In this document: positions 1 to 7,138 of the stretch, one piece after another
How the letters are laid out: each line of letters starts with the position of its first letter
How positions within the stretch are numbered: the stretch's first letter is position 1
NCBI RefSeq assembly: GCF_018614075.1
Contig: NZ_JAGGOZ010000086.1
Location: 1-63,192 of the forward strand
Reading direction: 5' to 3'
Length of the DNA stretch: 63,192 nt
Source: Streptomyces sp. ISL-94
GTDB taxonomy: Bacteria > Actinomycetota > Actinomycetes > Streptomycetales > Streptomycetaceae
The notes under the pieces: generated by a model
Told to the model about the DNA's origin: nothing
Databases searched by the model: none
The model's input: the letters and a program-made list of their open reading frames with translations, nothing else
Translations under genes and position numbers: made by a program

Positions 1-2
1 CG

Positions 3-62
3 GCTGCCGGGAGGGCAGTCGTCAGGCGTGCCAAGCGCGTCAAGCCCGCTACCGCAAGGTAA
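3..62 (+). pseudogene. 3' end of a probable IS200/IS605-family tnpB (partial at window edge)
   Basis: The window opens inside a reading frame that ends with TAA at 60-62 and encodes a basic tail (AAGRAVVRRAKRVKPATAR). A short gap and a perfect 8-bp hairpin follow. A basic C-terminus followed closely by an imperfect or perfect hairpin is how TnpB genes of IS200/IS605 elements end in actinomycetes. Only about 20 codons are visible, so the assignment rests mostly on the hairpin and context. The gene may be intact outside the window. Confidence 0.35.
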
Positions 63-70
63 GCAGGAAC

Positions 71-90
71 CTCCCGGCTTCAGCCGGGAG
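71..90. repeat. Hairpin, probable right-end palindrome of an IS200/IS605 element
   Basis: CTCCCGGC-TTCA-GCCGGGAG is a perfect 8-bp stem with a 4-base loop, placed 8 bases after the stop codon of the truncated frame at the window start. In IS200/IS605 elements the subterminal hairpin marks the transposon end and overlaps the guide-like omega RNA. It could equally be a plain transcription terminator. Confidence 0.45.
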
Positions 91-468
91 AGCACTTCAA
101 CGGACGTCCTCACGCAAACCCCCCGAGGCGCACGCATCTCCCGCACCTCGTGAACCCGTACCTCCCTGCGGTCGTGGAAGCCGGCCGGCAGACGTGCGCT
201 GCTCGGGCGTGTGTTCGCGCGCATTCGCGAATGCACTGCGAAGTGGCGTGTATGTGTGGGCCGTTCGAAGAGTGTGCCCATTCCGAGGGGCCGACGGGGA
301 GGTCTCATTGAGAAACCTTGTTGAAGAACACGCACGCGCCAGGCGGCCTTGAATCAACTCCGGCAATCGGTCAGGGTTTCGAAGGTCACTCCGGAGATGT
401 TCCGGCTCGGGAGGGGCTGCGCAGCACGCTTTGACGCCCCACACGTCAACACGAGGAGCACTCTCTCC
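91..468. other. Intergenic region upstream of the subtilisin gene
   Basis: I see no credible gene in these 378 bases. The codon pattern breaks down and the few open frames are antisense extensions of the protease region. It should hold the promoter of the downstream protease. A GAGGAGCA ribosome binding site lies at about 452-459, just before the ATG at 469. Confidence 0.5.
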
Positions 469-1683
469 ATGTCGACTCACAAGCACGCACGCACCCGTTC
501 CCGCGGCCTCCGAATCCTTGCAGTGGCCACGGGAGTCGCCACTGCAACCGGTGTCTGCATGCTGTTGTCGCCCCTCGCCGGCGCGAACACTCCGGCGGAG
601 GGGACGGTGTACGGGCTGGGCGCACCCGGAGCGCTCAGCGGCAGCTACATCGTCATCCTGGACAAGGACGCGGACAAGCAGGCGCTCGCCAAGAAGTACG
701 GCGGCGAGCTGAAGCGCACCTACACGTCCGCCGTCAACGGCTTCTCGGCATCCGGGCTTTCGGAAACCGACGCCAAGCGCCTCGCCGCCGAGCCGGCCGT
801 GGGCAAGGTCGTCCAGAACAAGAAGTTCTCCATCAATACCACCCAGGACAACCCCCCTTCCTGGGGCCTCGACCGCATCGACCAGGCGGCGACCGCAGGG
901 GACAAGAAGTACACGTACCCCGACGCGGGCGGTGAGGGCGTCACGGCCTACGTCATCGACACCGGCATACGGATCAGCCACAAGGACTTCGGAGGCCGGG
1001 CCGCGCACGGCTTCGACGCCGTGGACAACGACCAGACCGCCGACGACGGCAATGGGCACGGTACGCACGTCGCCGGGACCATCGCGGGCTCCTCCCACGG
1101 GGTGGCCAAGAAGTCCAAGATCGTTGCCGTTCGCGTGCTCGACGACAACGGGTCGGGCACCACCGAGCAGGTGGTGGCCGGCATCGACTGGGTGACGCAG
1201 CATCACACCGGGCCCTCGGTGGCCAACATGAGCCTCGGCGGCGGCGCCGACGAGGCACTCGACGAGGCGGTGCGCCGGTCGATAGCCGCCGGTGTCACCT
1301 TCGCCGTCGCGGCGGGCAACGAGTCCTCCGACGCCGGGCAGGGCTCTCCCTCTCGCGTCCCCGAGGCCATCACCGTGGCGTCCAGCACGGCCGACGACTC
1401 CCAGTCCTCGTTCTCCAACTTCGGTTCGATCGTGGACCTCTACGCACCGGGCTCCGACATCACCTCCGCCTGGAACGACAGCGACAGCGGTACGAAGACC
1501 ATCTCAGGCACCTCGATGGCGACCCCGCACGTGGTGGGGGCGGCCGCCCTCTACCTGGCCGGCCACAAGGACGCGTCGCCCTCGCAGGTCGCGCAGGCCC
1601 TGACAGTGGGGGCGACCCCGGGGAAGATCACGAACCCGAGCAGCGGCACCTCGAACAAGCTGCTGAAGGTGTCCGCGCAGTAG
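469..1683 (+). CDS. Secreted subtilisin-like serine protease (S8 family)
   Basis: Encodes a 404-residue extracellular endopeptidase. The start ATG at 469 follows a GAGGAG site and gives a classical Sec signal (basic THKHARTRSRG, then a hydrophobic run ending near SPLAGA). An inhibitor-I9 propeptide follows (GSYIVILDKDAD to about VQNKKFSI), then the S8 domain. The catalytic triad is visible: Asp in YVIDTG, His in NGHGTHVAG, Ser in GTSMATPH; the oxyanion Asn is in AAGNES. Size and order match the streptomycete proteinase K-like proteases, and there is no C-terminal add-on domain. It stands alone and is followed by a strong terminator. Substrate preference cannot be read from the sequence. Confidence 0.95.
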   Translation: MSTHKHARTRSRGLRILAVATGVATATGVCMLLSPLAGANTPAEGTVYGLGAPGALSGSYIVILDKDADKQALAKKYGGELKRTYTSAVNGFSASGLSETDAKRLAAEPAVGKVVQNKKFSINTTQDNPPSWGLDRIDQAATAGDKKYTYPDAGGEGVTAYVIDTGIRISHKDFGGRAAHGFDAVDNDQTADDGNGHGTHVAGTIAGSSHGVAKKSKIVAVRVLDDNGSGTTEQVVAGIDWVTQHHTGPSVANMSLGGGADEALDEAVRRSIAAGVTFAVAAGNESSDAGQGSPSRVPEAITVASSTADDSQSSFSNFGSIVDLYAPGSDITSAWNDSDSGTKTISGTSMATPHVVGAAALYLAGHKDASPSQVAQALTVGATPGKITNPSSGTSNKLLKVSAQ

Positions 1684-1702
1684 GCACAGCCGCCCGTGAA
1701 CG

Positions 1703-1745
1703 CGCCGGGGCCGTCGCACCTGAGGGGGTTGCGGCGGCCCCGGCG
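1703..1745 (+). terminator. Strong hairpin terminator after the subtilisin gene
   Basis: CGCCGGGGCCGTCGC (1703-1717) pairs with GCGGCGGCCCCGGCG (1731-1745): 15 base pairs with one G-T wobble and a 13-base loop, beginning 19 bases after the protease stop. There is no T-tract, as usual for streptomycete terminators. Confidence 0.75.
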
Positions 1746-1915
1746 TGACCCCCGTCCGGGCGATGGGCATCCGGAGCTTCTCCGCGTTCACCGATGAGGA
1801 GGAGTACAACCTCGCGCCGGGTACGCAGCTCACGGTGACGGACGTGAAGACCGAGCGCGGCGGCCTGTGCACGGTGAAGCTGACCGAGCTGGAGGAGCAG
1901 ACCCTGGTGTCCTGA
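1745..1915 (+). pseudogene. 3' remnant of an ADP-ribosyltransferase-like gene
   Basis: A 56-codon frame (GTG 1745 to TGA 1915) reads like the C-terminal strand pair of ADP-ribosyltransferase toxins: SFSAFTDEEEYNLAPGTQ followed by LTVTDV and TVKLTELEE. In such proteins an E/D-rich turn with the catalytic Glu precedes the 'P-G-T' strand. Upstream, the same frame is closed by a stop near 1720, so the NAD-binding N-terminal part is missing. The fragment abuts the terminator stem and has no ribosome binding site of its own. It is best read as a decayed tail. The family assignment is by pattern only. Confidence 0.45.
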
Positions 1916-1955
1916 GCCTGCGTTGGGGGAGGCGTGGCGGCGCGGGATGCGAGGC

Positions 1956-2681
1956 TCAGGCGATTCCCACGGTGTACGCGGCGCGGTAGCCGTCGCCGTC
2001 GGGGACGGGGGCCAGTGTCATCGCGGCGCCGGAGGCCCGGTAGCGGCTGTCGCGGGCGTTGGGGTGCTCCGGCGCGCGGCGGCGGTCGTACGGCGGGCGG
2101 GCGTACACCTTCACCAGGAGCTCCTCGGGGAAGAAGAGCTGCGCGGTCGTTTCGGTCCGGCTGTCGGGGCGCACCTTGAAGTGGATGTGCGGTGCCAGCC
2201 CCGCGTACCAGCCGGGCACGATCGTCCGGAACGTGCAGCGGCCGGCGCCGTCCGCGACCTGCGTACCGCGCAGGAAGGCGGCGCCGCCGGTGGAGTAGGT
2301 GCCCGACGCGTCGGCGTGCCAGACGTCGACGGCGGCGCCCGCGACCGGCCGGCAGCCCGCCGAGACCCGTACCACGGTCAGGTCCAGCCGGAACGGCACA
2401 CCGTCCCGGCCTTCCGTGATGTCCGACCGGACCCGGTCCAGGTCGAGGTAGTACGGGCCGGCCCCCGATTCCACGGTGAGAACGCAGGAGGGGGTGCTCC
2501 CACCGGGTGACGGCGACGGTGACGGCGACGCGGACGACGCTGCCGGGGCTGACGGCTGCCCGGCCGCCCCGCGGGTCCCGGCCGGGCCGGAGCACGCTGA
2601 CGCCAGCGCTGCGGCCCCGGCCGATCCGGCGGCCAGCAGGAGCGCGCGGCGGCTGGTCGGGGAACTGCCGTTCTCGGTCAT
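1956..2681 (-). CDS. Tat-exported intradiol ring-cleavage dioxygenase-like protein
   Basis: A 241-residue protein of the catechol/protocatechuate intradiol dioxygenase fold. The ATG at 2681 gives a twin-arginine signal (TSRRALLLAAGSAGAAALASACSG) with a lipobox-like Cys. A Pro/Ser linker and the catalytic domain follow. Candidate non-haem Fe(III) ligands are the Tyr in WHADASGTYS, the Tyr in VPGWYAG and the two His of HIHFKV. Secreted members of this group in Streptomyces act on lignin-type catechols outside the cell. Export is inferred from the signal, the reaction from the four conserved ligands, and the substrate is unknown. It is monocistronic; the next gene on this strand ends about 230 bases upstream. 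Confidence 0.88.
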   Translation of the reverse strand: MTENGSSPTSRRALLLAAGSAGAAALASACSGPAGTRGAAGQPSAPAASSASPSPSPSPGGSTPSCVLTVESGAGPYYLDLDRVRSDITEGRDGVPFRLDLTVVRVSAGCRPVAGAAVDVWHADASGTYSTGGAAFLRGTQVADGAGRCTFRTIVPGWYAGLAPHIHFKVRPDSRTETTAQLFFPEELLVKVYARPPYDRRRAPEHPNARDSRYRASGAAMTLAPVPDGDGYRAAYTVGIA

Positions 2682-2907
2682 GCCAACCTCTCCCGCGCGC
2701 TGCGCGACCGTCGCACGGGACGGCCACCGACCGCGCCCACCGTGCCGGACGGAAGGCACACAGGCCACCACCGACACGCAGGCCGGGCCCGGAAACGGCG
2801 GAGCCCCCGCTCCCGTCGGACAGGAGAGGGGGCCCTGCGGTATCAGGACCGGCTCGGCACGTGCCGGCGAACCGCGCGGTTGGGCGGCCGGCACACGCGG
2901 CCAGGCG

Positions 2908-3444
2908 TCAGAGGACGTTCTTCGACGCGCTGGCGACGACGCATTCCTCGTACTCGCTGCCGTCGCCCTTCCCCGTGTACGTGGTGGTGGCCTCGGCCTG
3001 CCGGGACGCACCCGCCTTGACCGTGAGACCGGTGACCTTGGCCTGGGCCACGGTCGCGCTGGAAGCGGTGTCCCCGCGGAACTTCATGGTGATGTTGTAG
3101 GTGTAGTCCACCGAGCCGCTGTTGGTGACGGTGAGCCGGGCGACGAGGTTCTTGCCCGAGTCGTCCAGCTTGCACGCGTCGATCTTGATGTCGCGCTCGG
3201 CCTTGTTGCTGCTGCTGGAGCCGCCGGGGACGGAGGTACCGCCCGAGCTGCTCCCGCTACTGCTGCTGCTGCTGCTGTCGCTGTCGTGGTTGCCGCCGGT
3301 GGTACCCCCGCTGGAGCTGCTGGAGCCCGATCCGGAACCGTGGCTGCCGCCGCCGCAGCCGGCACCGTGTGAACCACGGGCTCCCGTAAGTGCGACGATG
3401 GCGATACCGAAGACGGCGACCGCGCGGACATGGCGAAGCTTCAC
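2908..3444 (-). CDS. Ser/Gly-rich secreted protein of unknown function
   Basis: A 178-residue protein from GTG 3444 (GGGG seven bases upstream). A short basic N-terminus and a hydrophobic segment (AVAVFGIAIVALTGA) form a signal or anchor. A low-complexity Gly/Ser/His stretch of about 55 residues follows, then a roughly 100-residue domain containing NLVARLTVTNSGSVDYTYN. That resembles the FxLYD/DUF4352-like immunoglobulin domain of actinobacterial lipoproteins (alternating strands, two Cys that could pair: DACKL and EECVV). No enzymatic motif is present. It probably sits on the cell surface. I do not recognise a specific function. Confidence 0.75.
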   Translation of the reverse strand: MKLRHVRAVAVFGIAIVALTGARGSHGAGCGGGSHGSGSGSSSSSGGTTGGNHDSDSSSSSSSGSSSGGTSVPGGSSSSNKAERDIKIDACKLDDSGKNLVARLTVTNSGSVDYTYNITMKFRGDTASSATVAQAKVTGLTVKAGASRQAEATTTYTGKGDGSEYEECVVASASKNVL

Positions 3445-3497
3445 GTCAACCCCGTTGAAATGTCGTAAGTGAGAGCGCCCAACTTGACGGGCGCACG

Positions 3498-4328
3498 TCA
3501 CCCTAACAGCGGAGGAGGAGCCTTCGATTCACCGCCGAGGCCGAGGGGAAGGGCTGCGTTGAGGGTGAACAGCCCTCCGTCCGGGTCGCGCACGGCCACC
3601 CACTGCTCGGTGGCGTTCGAGGTGATGCCCGAGACGGTGCGCCCGCCGAGCGACGTGGCCACTTCGATCGCCGGCTCGAGTGCGGGCACGCGGAAATGGA
3701 CGCGCCAGAGGGGCCTGGCGTGCGGTGCGTGGTCGGCTGTCTCGACGGGGCCGCTGCACAGGCGCGCGACCGGGTCCTCGCCTTGCCGCAGGACGACCTG
3801 GTCGTTCTCGTAGGAGACCTCGCAGCAGCCCACACGGCCGCTGGCCCATTCCAGTACCCCGCCGTAGAAGATCGCCGCGTCGAACGCGTTCCTGGTACGC
3901 AGCTCCAGCCAGGCGGGCGCCTGGCCCTTGCCCACCCGCCAGTCGGCGGAGACCGGCCCTTCCCAGATCCCGAACGCCGCGCCGTCGGGATCGGCGACGA
4001 GGGCGCCGCGGCCGCCGGCGGCGAACGAGAGCGGGCCGACGGCGATCGTGCCGCTGCGCTCGCGGATGCGGGAGGCCGCCACATCGGCGTCCTCGACGGC
4101 GAAATACACCGTCCACTCCACCGCCACCCCCAGGTCCCCGGCCAGCGCCCCGATGCCCGCGACCGGGACGCCTTCCGCCCTGGCCACGGTGAACGCCTCC
4201 CCGAGCCGGCCGGGCGTGAACTCCCAGCCCAGCACGGCACCGTAGAACCGCTGCGCCGTGTGGAGGTCCCTGGCCATCAGGCTGACCCAGCACGGCGCGC
4301 CGAAGACGTCCCGCGTCGAAATCGCCAA
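3498..4328 (-). CDS. Two-domain VOC (glyoxalase/bleomycin-resistance fold) protein
   Basis: A 276-residue protein made of two tandem vicinal-oxygen-chelate modules of about 120 residues each. The first runs from PCWVSLMARDLHTAQRFYGAVLGWEF to DPDGAAFGIWEG, the second from PAWLELRTRNAFDAAIFYGGVLEW to DPDGGLFTLN. Each ends with the DPDG-x(2)-F hallmark. The start appears to be TTG at 4328 with GGAG eight bases upstream; no ATG or GTG fits the family N-terminus better. Such pairs build one metal or ligand cleft and occur in hydroxylase-like and resistance proteins of Streptomyces. The substrate is not predictable. The neighbouring CBM48 gene lies upstream on the same strand. Confidence 0.85.
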   Translation of the reverse strand: MAISTRDVFGAPCWVSLMARDLHTAQRFYGAVLGWEFTPGRLGEAFTVARAEGVPVAGIGALAGDLGVAVEWTVYFAVEDADVAASRIRERSGTIAVGPLSFAAGGRGALVADPDGAAFGIWEGPVSADWRVGKGQAPAWLELRTRNAFDAAIFYGGVLEWASGRVGCCEVSYENDQVVLRQGEDPVARLCSGPVETADHAPHARPLWRVHFRVPALEPAIEVATSLGGRTVSGITSNATEQWVAVRDPDGGLFTLNAALPLGLGGESKAPPPLLG

Positions 4329-4369
4329 AGGTCACGCTCCGCTTTCTGGGTGGCTACGGCGGCGGTCGA

Positions 4370-4645
4370 TCAGGTGTGCAGGCGGCTGTTCACGCCGTCG
4401 TGGCTGTCGGCGCTGTCATCGTTGAACCAGTAGTCGCCGGCCGCCAGGTAGCGGAAGGCGTGCGTGCTCTCGCCGGGCAGGGCCACGGTCACCGCCCTGC
4501 TGCCGTCCTTCCTGCTCCGCAGTTCGTGGGCGCCGGGCTCCCAGTCGTTGAAGTCACCGACCACACTGACCGGACCGGGCGGGGAATCGGCCGGAAGGAC
4601 GAAGGTGATCTCGGTACGGTCCTTGCGTCGCTTGCGTTCCAGCAC
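4370..4645 (-). CDS. Small stand-alone CBM48 (isoamylase early set) protein
   Basis: A 91-residue protein consisting of one glycogen/starch-recognition beta-sandwich: VSVVGDFNDWEPGAHELR, then FRYLAAGDYWFND. The W-containing FNDW and YWFNDD segments are the carbohydrate-contact signature of CBM48. The start is fixed by GGAGG five bases before GTG 4645 (protein begins VLERKRRKDRTEI); longer frames upstream lack a ribosome binding site. Stand-alone domains of this type are common in Streptomyces with unknown roles, presumably in binding or sensing glycogen. It may be co-transcribed with the VOC gene 41 bases downstream. Confidence 0.85.
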   Translation of the reverse strand: MLERKRRKDRTEITFVLPADSPPGPVSVVGDFNDWEPGAHELRSRKDGSRAVTVALPGESTHAFRYLAAGDYWFNDDSADSHDGVNSRLHT

Positions 4646-4918
4646 GGAAGCCTCCAGTCGGTGGTGCAGGTCGGGGCCCATCCTGCTGCCCGCGCCTGTC
4701 CGCGGCGCGACGGCGCGGCGGCGGAACACCCGTCAGAGTGCGAGCGGCACCCTTACGCACGCACCGGCGCCGGGCCGGACCAGGCCTGCGCGGTGCGGGT
4801 CCCGCCCGCGGCGCCGGCAGCAGGGCAGCCCCGGAAGTCCTTCCCGCTCCTGCCCCACCCGGAAGCGACCGGCTCACGCAGAAGGAATGTCCTGCGTGAG
4901 CCCGGGCAGGCGCCCCTC

Positions 4919-6301
4919 ATGCTTCCGATGATCGACAGCACGCTTCCGCTGCTGACCCAGGGCTACGCATGGCTCCCGGACCTGCGCCGACGGCACGGCG
5001 GCGACACCGTCGTGCGCACGCGGCTCGGCGGTCGCGCGGCCGTGGCGCTGCACGGCCGCGAAGCGGTCGAGTTCTTCTACGACGGCCGTCACGTGATCCG
5101 ACACGGCGCGCTCCCGACACCCGTGCTGGACACACTGTTCGGCCGGGGCGCCGTGCACACCCTCGACGGCGGCGTCCACCGCGTCCGCAAGGACATGTTC
5201 GTGTCCCTGCTGATGGCGGACCAGGGCATCGAAGCCCTGCTCAGCCGGGTACGGGAGTACTGGAGCCAAGCAGTCGAGAGCTGGGCGGGGCGCGAGGTGG
5301 TCCTCTTCGACGAGACGGCCGGCGTGCTGGCCCGGGCGGTCTGTGACTGGACGGGGCTGCCCGTCTCCGAGGCGCAGGCCCGTGAGCTCACCGCCGACTG
5401 CGTGGCCATGGTCGACGGCTTCGCGACCCCCGGACCGCGCCACTGGAGGGCTCGTGGTGCCCGGCGCCGGCAGGAGGGGCGGCTGGCCCGCACCGTCGAG
5501 GAGGTCCGCCGGGGAGTGGCCCACCTGGGCCTCGCCGTGCCTCGCGGCGACAGTGCGGGGGCCCGCAGTGCCGGGCCCCACAGTGCCGGGCCCCACAGTG
5601 CCGGGCCCCACAGTGCCGGGCCCCACAGTGCCGGGGCCCGCAGTGCGCTGAAAACAGTGAGCCGGCACCGGGATGCCGACGGGAGGCTGCTCGACGCCCG
5701 TACCGCGGCCGTCGAGCTGCTCAACGTCATCCGCCCGACCGTCGCCATCGCCTGGTTCGCCGTGTTCGCCGCGCACGCCCTCCACCGCGACCCCGCGCAG
5801 CGGATCGCCCTCCGCTCGGACCCGGGCCCGTACGCCAGGGCCTTCGCCCACGAAGTGCGGCGGTTCTATCCCTTCGTTCCCTTCCTCAGCGGTCTCGTCC
5901 CGCAGGACGTGGAGTTCCGTGGCGAAACGATCCGGCAGGGAAGCCTCGTGCTCCTCGACGTCTACGGGCACCACCACGACCCCGCGCTCTGGCCGGATCC
6001 CTACCGTTTCGACCCGCAGCGCTTCCTCGGCCGCGAACCGGCTCTGGGCGATCTCATCCCGCAGGGCGGCGGCGACGCACGGACCGGTCACCGGTGTCCT
6101 GGCGAGGACATCGCGGTGCAGGTACTGGCCGAGCTCGCCGCCGCTCTGGCCGGCCTCGACTTCGACGTCCCGGAGCAGGACCTCACGATCCCGATCCACC
6201 GCATCCCGACACGGCCGCGCAGCGGCTTCGTCGCGTCCTTCCCGGGCCGGGCGGACGTCGGCGCGGCGGCGGGCGCGCGTGAGGCGGCGGGGCGGGGGTA
6301 G
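4919..6301 (+). CDS. CYP152-family P450 fatty-acid peroxygenase/decarboxylase, OleT-like
   Basis: A 460-residue class of P450 that uses H2O2 directly on fatty acids. Family hallmarks: TLFGRGAVHTLDG near residues 72-84; IRPTVAI with Arg272-Pro273, which binds the carboxylate in place of the usual acid-alcohol pair; EVRRFYPFVPF; and the haem loop GGGDARTGHRCPGED with Cys393. The residue matching position 85 of OleT is His80 (Gln in the hydroxylases P450 BS-beta and SP-alpha), and the matching Phe is Phe74. This F-H-R set is that of OleT, the terminal-alkene-forming decarboxylase. The protein is about 40 residues longer than usual because of a five-residue repeat block at residues 211-240. ATG 4919 is preferred over ATG 4928. 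Confidence 0.9.
   Translation: MLPMIDSTLPLLTQGYAWLPDLRRRHGGDTVVRTRLGGRAAVALHGREAVEFFYDGRHVIRHGALPTPVLDTLFGRGAVHTLDGGVHRVRKDMFVSLLMADQGIEALLSRVREYWSQAVESWAGREVVLFDETAGVLARAVCDWTGLPVSEAQARELTADCVAMVDGFATPGPRHWRARGARRRQEGRLARTVEEVRRGVAHLGLAVPRGDSAGARSAGPHSAGPHSAGPHSAGPHSAGARSALKTVSRHRDADGRLLDARTAAVELLNVIRPTVAIAWFAVFAAHALHRDPAQRIALRSDPGPYARAFAHEVRRFYPFVPFLSGLVPQDVEFRGETIRQGSLVLLDVYGHHHDPALWPDPYRFDPQRFLGREPALGDLIPQGGGDARTGHRCPGEDIAVQVLAELAAALAGLDFDVPEQDLTIPIHRIPTRPRSGFVASFPGRADVGAAAGAREAAGRG
5551..5640 (+). repeat. Six 15-bp in-frame tandem repeats inside the P450 gene
   Basis: Units of CAGTGCCGGGCCCCA: four perfect central copies (5566-5625) flanked by two variant copies (5551-5565 and 5626-5640, ending GCCCG). 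They encode repeats of SAGPH and SAGAR. Compared with OleT, the block falls in the loop after the motif equivalent to ETRKGNIHPPEG, so it is probably a surface loop and tolerated. Confidence 0.95.
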
Positions 6302-6353
6302 TCGCAGGGGGGAGCCGCATCCCGGCGCCCGACCCGAAACGGGAGGTGAGGCC

Positions 6354-6932
6354 ATGCGCACGACCTCGGCACACGACACCCCGCACGATGCCCGGAAACT
6401 GCTCGGCATCTACCTCAATGACCACCTGGCGGGTGCCACCGCAGGGGTCGATCTCATGCAACGGTCGGCAAAGAGCCACCAAGACAGTCCCCTCGGCCCC
6501 CAGCTGGAACGCCTGGCACGGGAGGGTGCACAGGACCGCGAATCCCTGAAGGAGATCATGCGGAGCCTGGACGTGCCCGAACGCCGCTCCCGGGCCGCCC
6601 TGGGCCGGCTGGTCGAGAAGGCGGGACGCCTCAAGCTCAACGGACGCCTCTTCTCCCGCTCCCCGCTCAGCGATGTCCTCGAACTCGAGGCCATGCGGCT
6701 GGACGTCCAGGGCAAAGCGTCCGGCTGGCTCAACCTGCGCGCCCTCGCCCAGCGCGACGACCGCATCGACACCGCGCGCCTCGCGCGGCTTCTGGAACGG
6801 GCCGAAGAACAGGCCGAGATGCTCGAAGAGCTGCGCACCCGGTGCGCCGTACGGACCTTCGCCACCGGCCACGCCGCCGCGACGGCCGGCCACCCCAAGG
6901 GCCACCATCCGAAGCCCCGCGGCACCTTCTGA
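6354..6932 (+). CDS. Conserved helical protein of unknown function
   Basis: A 192-residue protein from ATG 6354 behind GGGAGGTGAG. It is predicted all-helical and charged: LLGIYLNDHLAGATAGVDLMQR, then QLERLAREGAQDRESLKEIM. The last 20 residues are Gly/His/Pro-rich. The N-terminal pattern resembles the ferritin-like or DUF2383-type four-helix proteins seen beside stress genes in Streptomyces, but I cannot name a family with confidence. It lies 52 bases downstream of the P450 gene on the same strand and could share its transcript. Confidence 0.7.
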   Translation: MRTTSAHDTPHDARKLLGIYLNDHLAGATAGVDLMQRSAKSHQDSPLGPQLERLAREGAQDRESLKEIMRSLDVPERRSRAALGRLVEKAGRLKLNGRLFSRSPLSDVLELEAMRLDVQGKASGWLNLRALAQRDDRIDTARLARLLERAEEQAEMLEELRTRCAVRTFATGHAAATAGHPKGHHPKPRGTF

Positions 6933-7138
6933 AGGCCGTCCGTCTGAAAGAGGAGGGCACGGGACCGACAGCTCGGCTTGCCACCGTCGACGGCTTCCTC
7001 GAGGACGACCCGTGGCACGACGCCCCCCGTGGCCGTTCCCTGACCCGGGCCCGGCGGCGCCTCGCCGCGCTGAACGTCTCGCAGGGGGCGAGGCCGTGAA
7101 ACGCACATAGGCCGGGCGGCCAGGGGTAGGCGGGGGCC

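Noticed and set aside
5551..5640. Possible CRISPR-like array
   Set aside because: The units are directly adjacent 15-mers without spacers and inside a coding frame. The same holds for the 14-bp and 6-bp arrays at 27634 and 59108.
6944..7099. Short frame after the helical protein (LATVDGFLEDDPWHDAPRG)
   Set aside because: It looks protein-like but has no ATG, GTG or TTG in frame at a suitable place and no ribosome site. It may be a remnant, but is not supportable as a gene.
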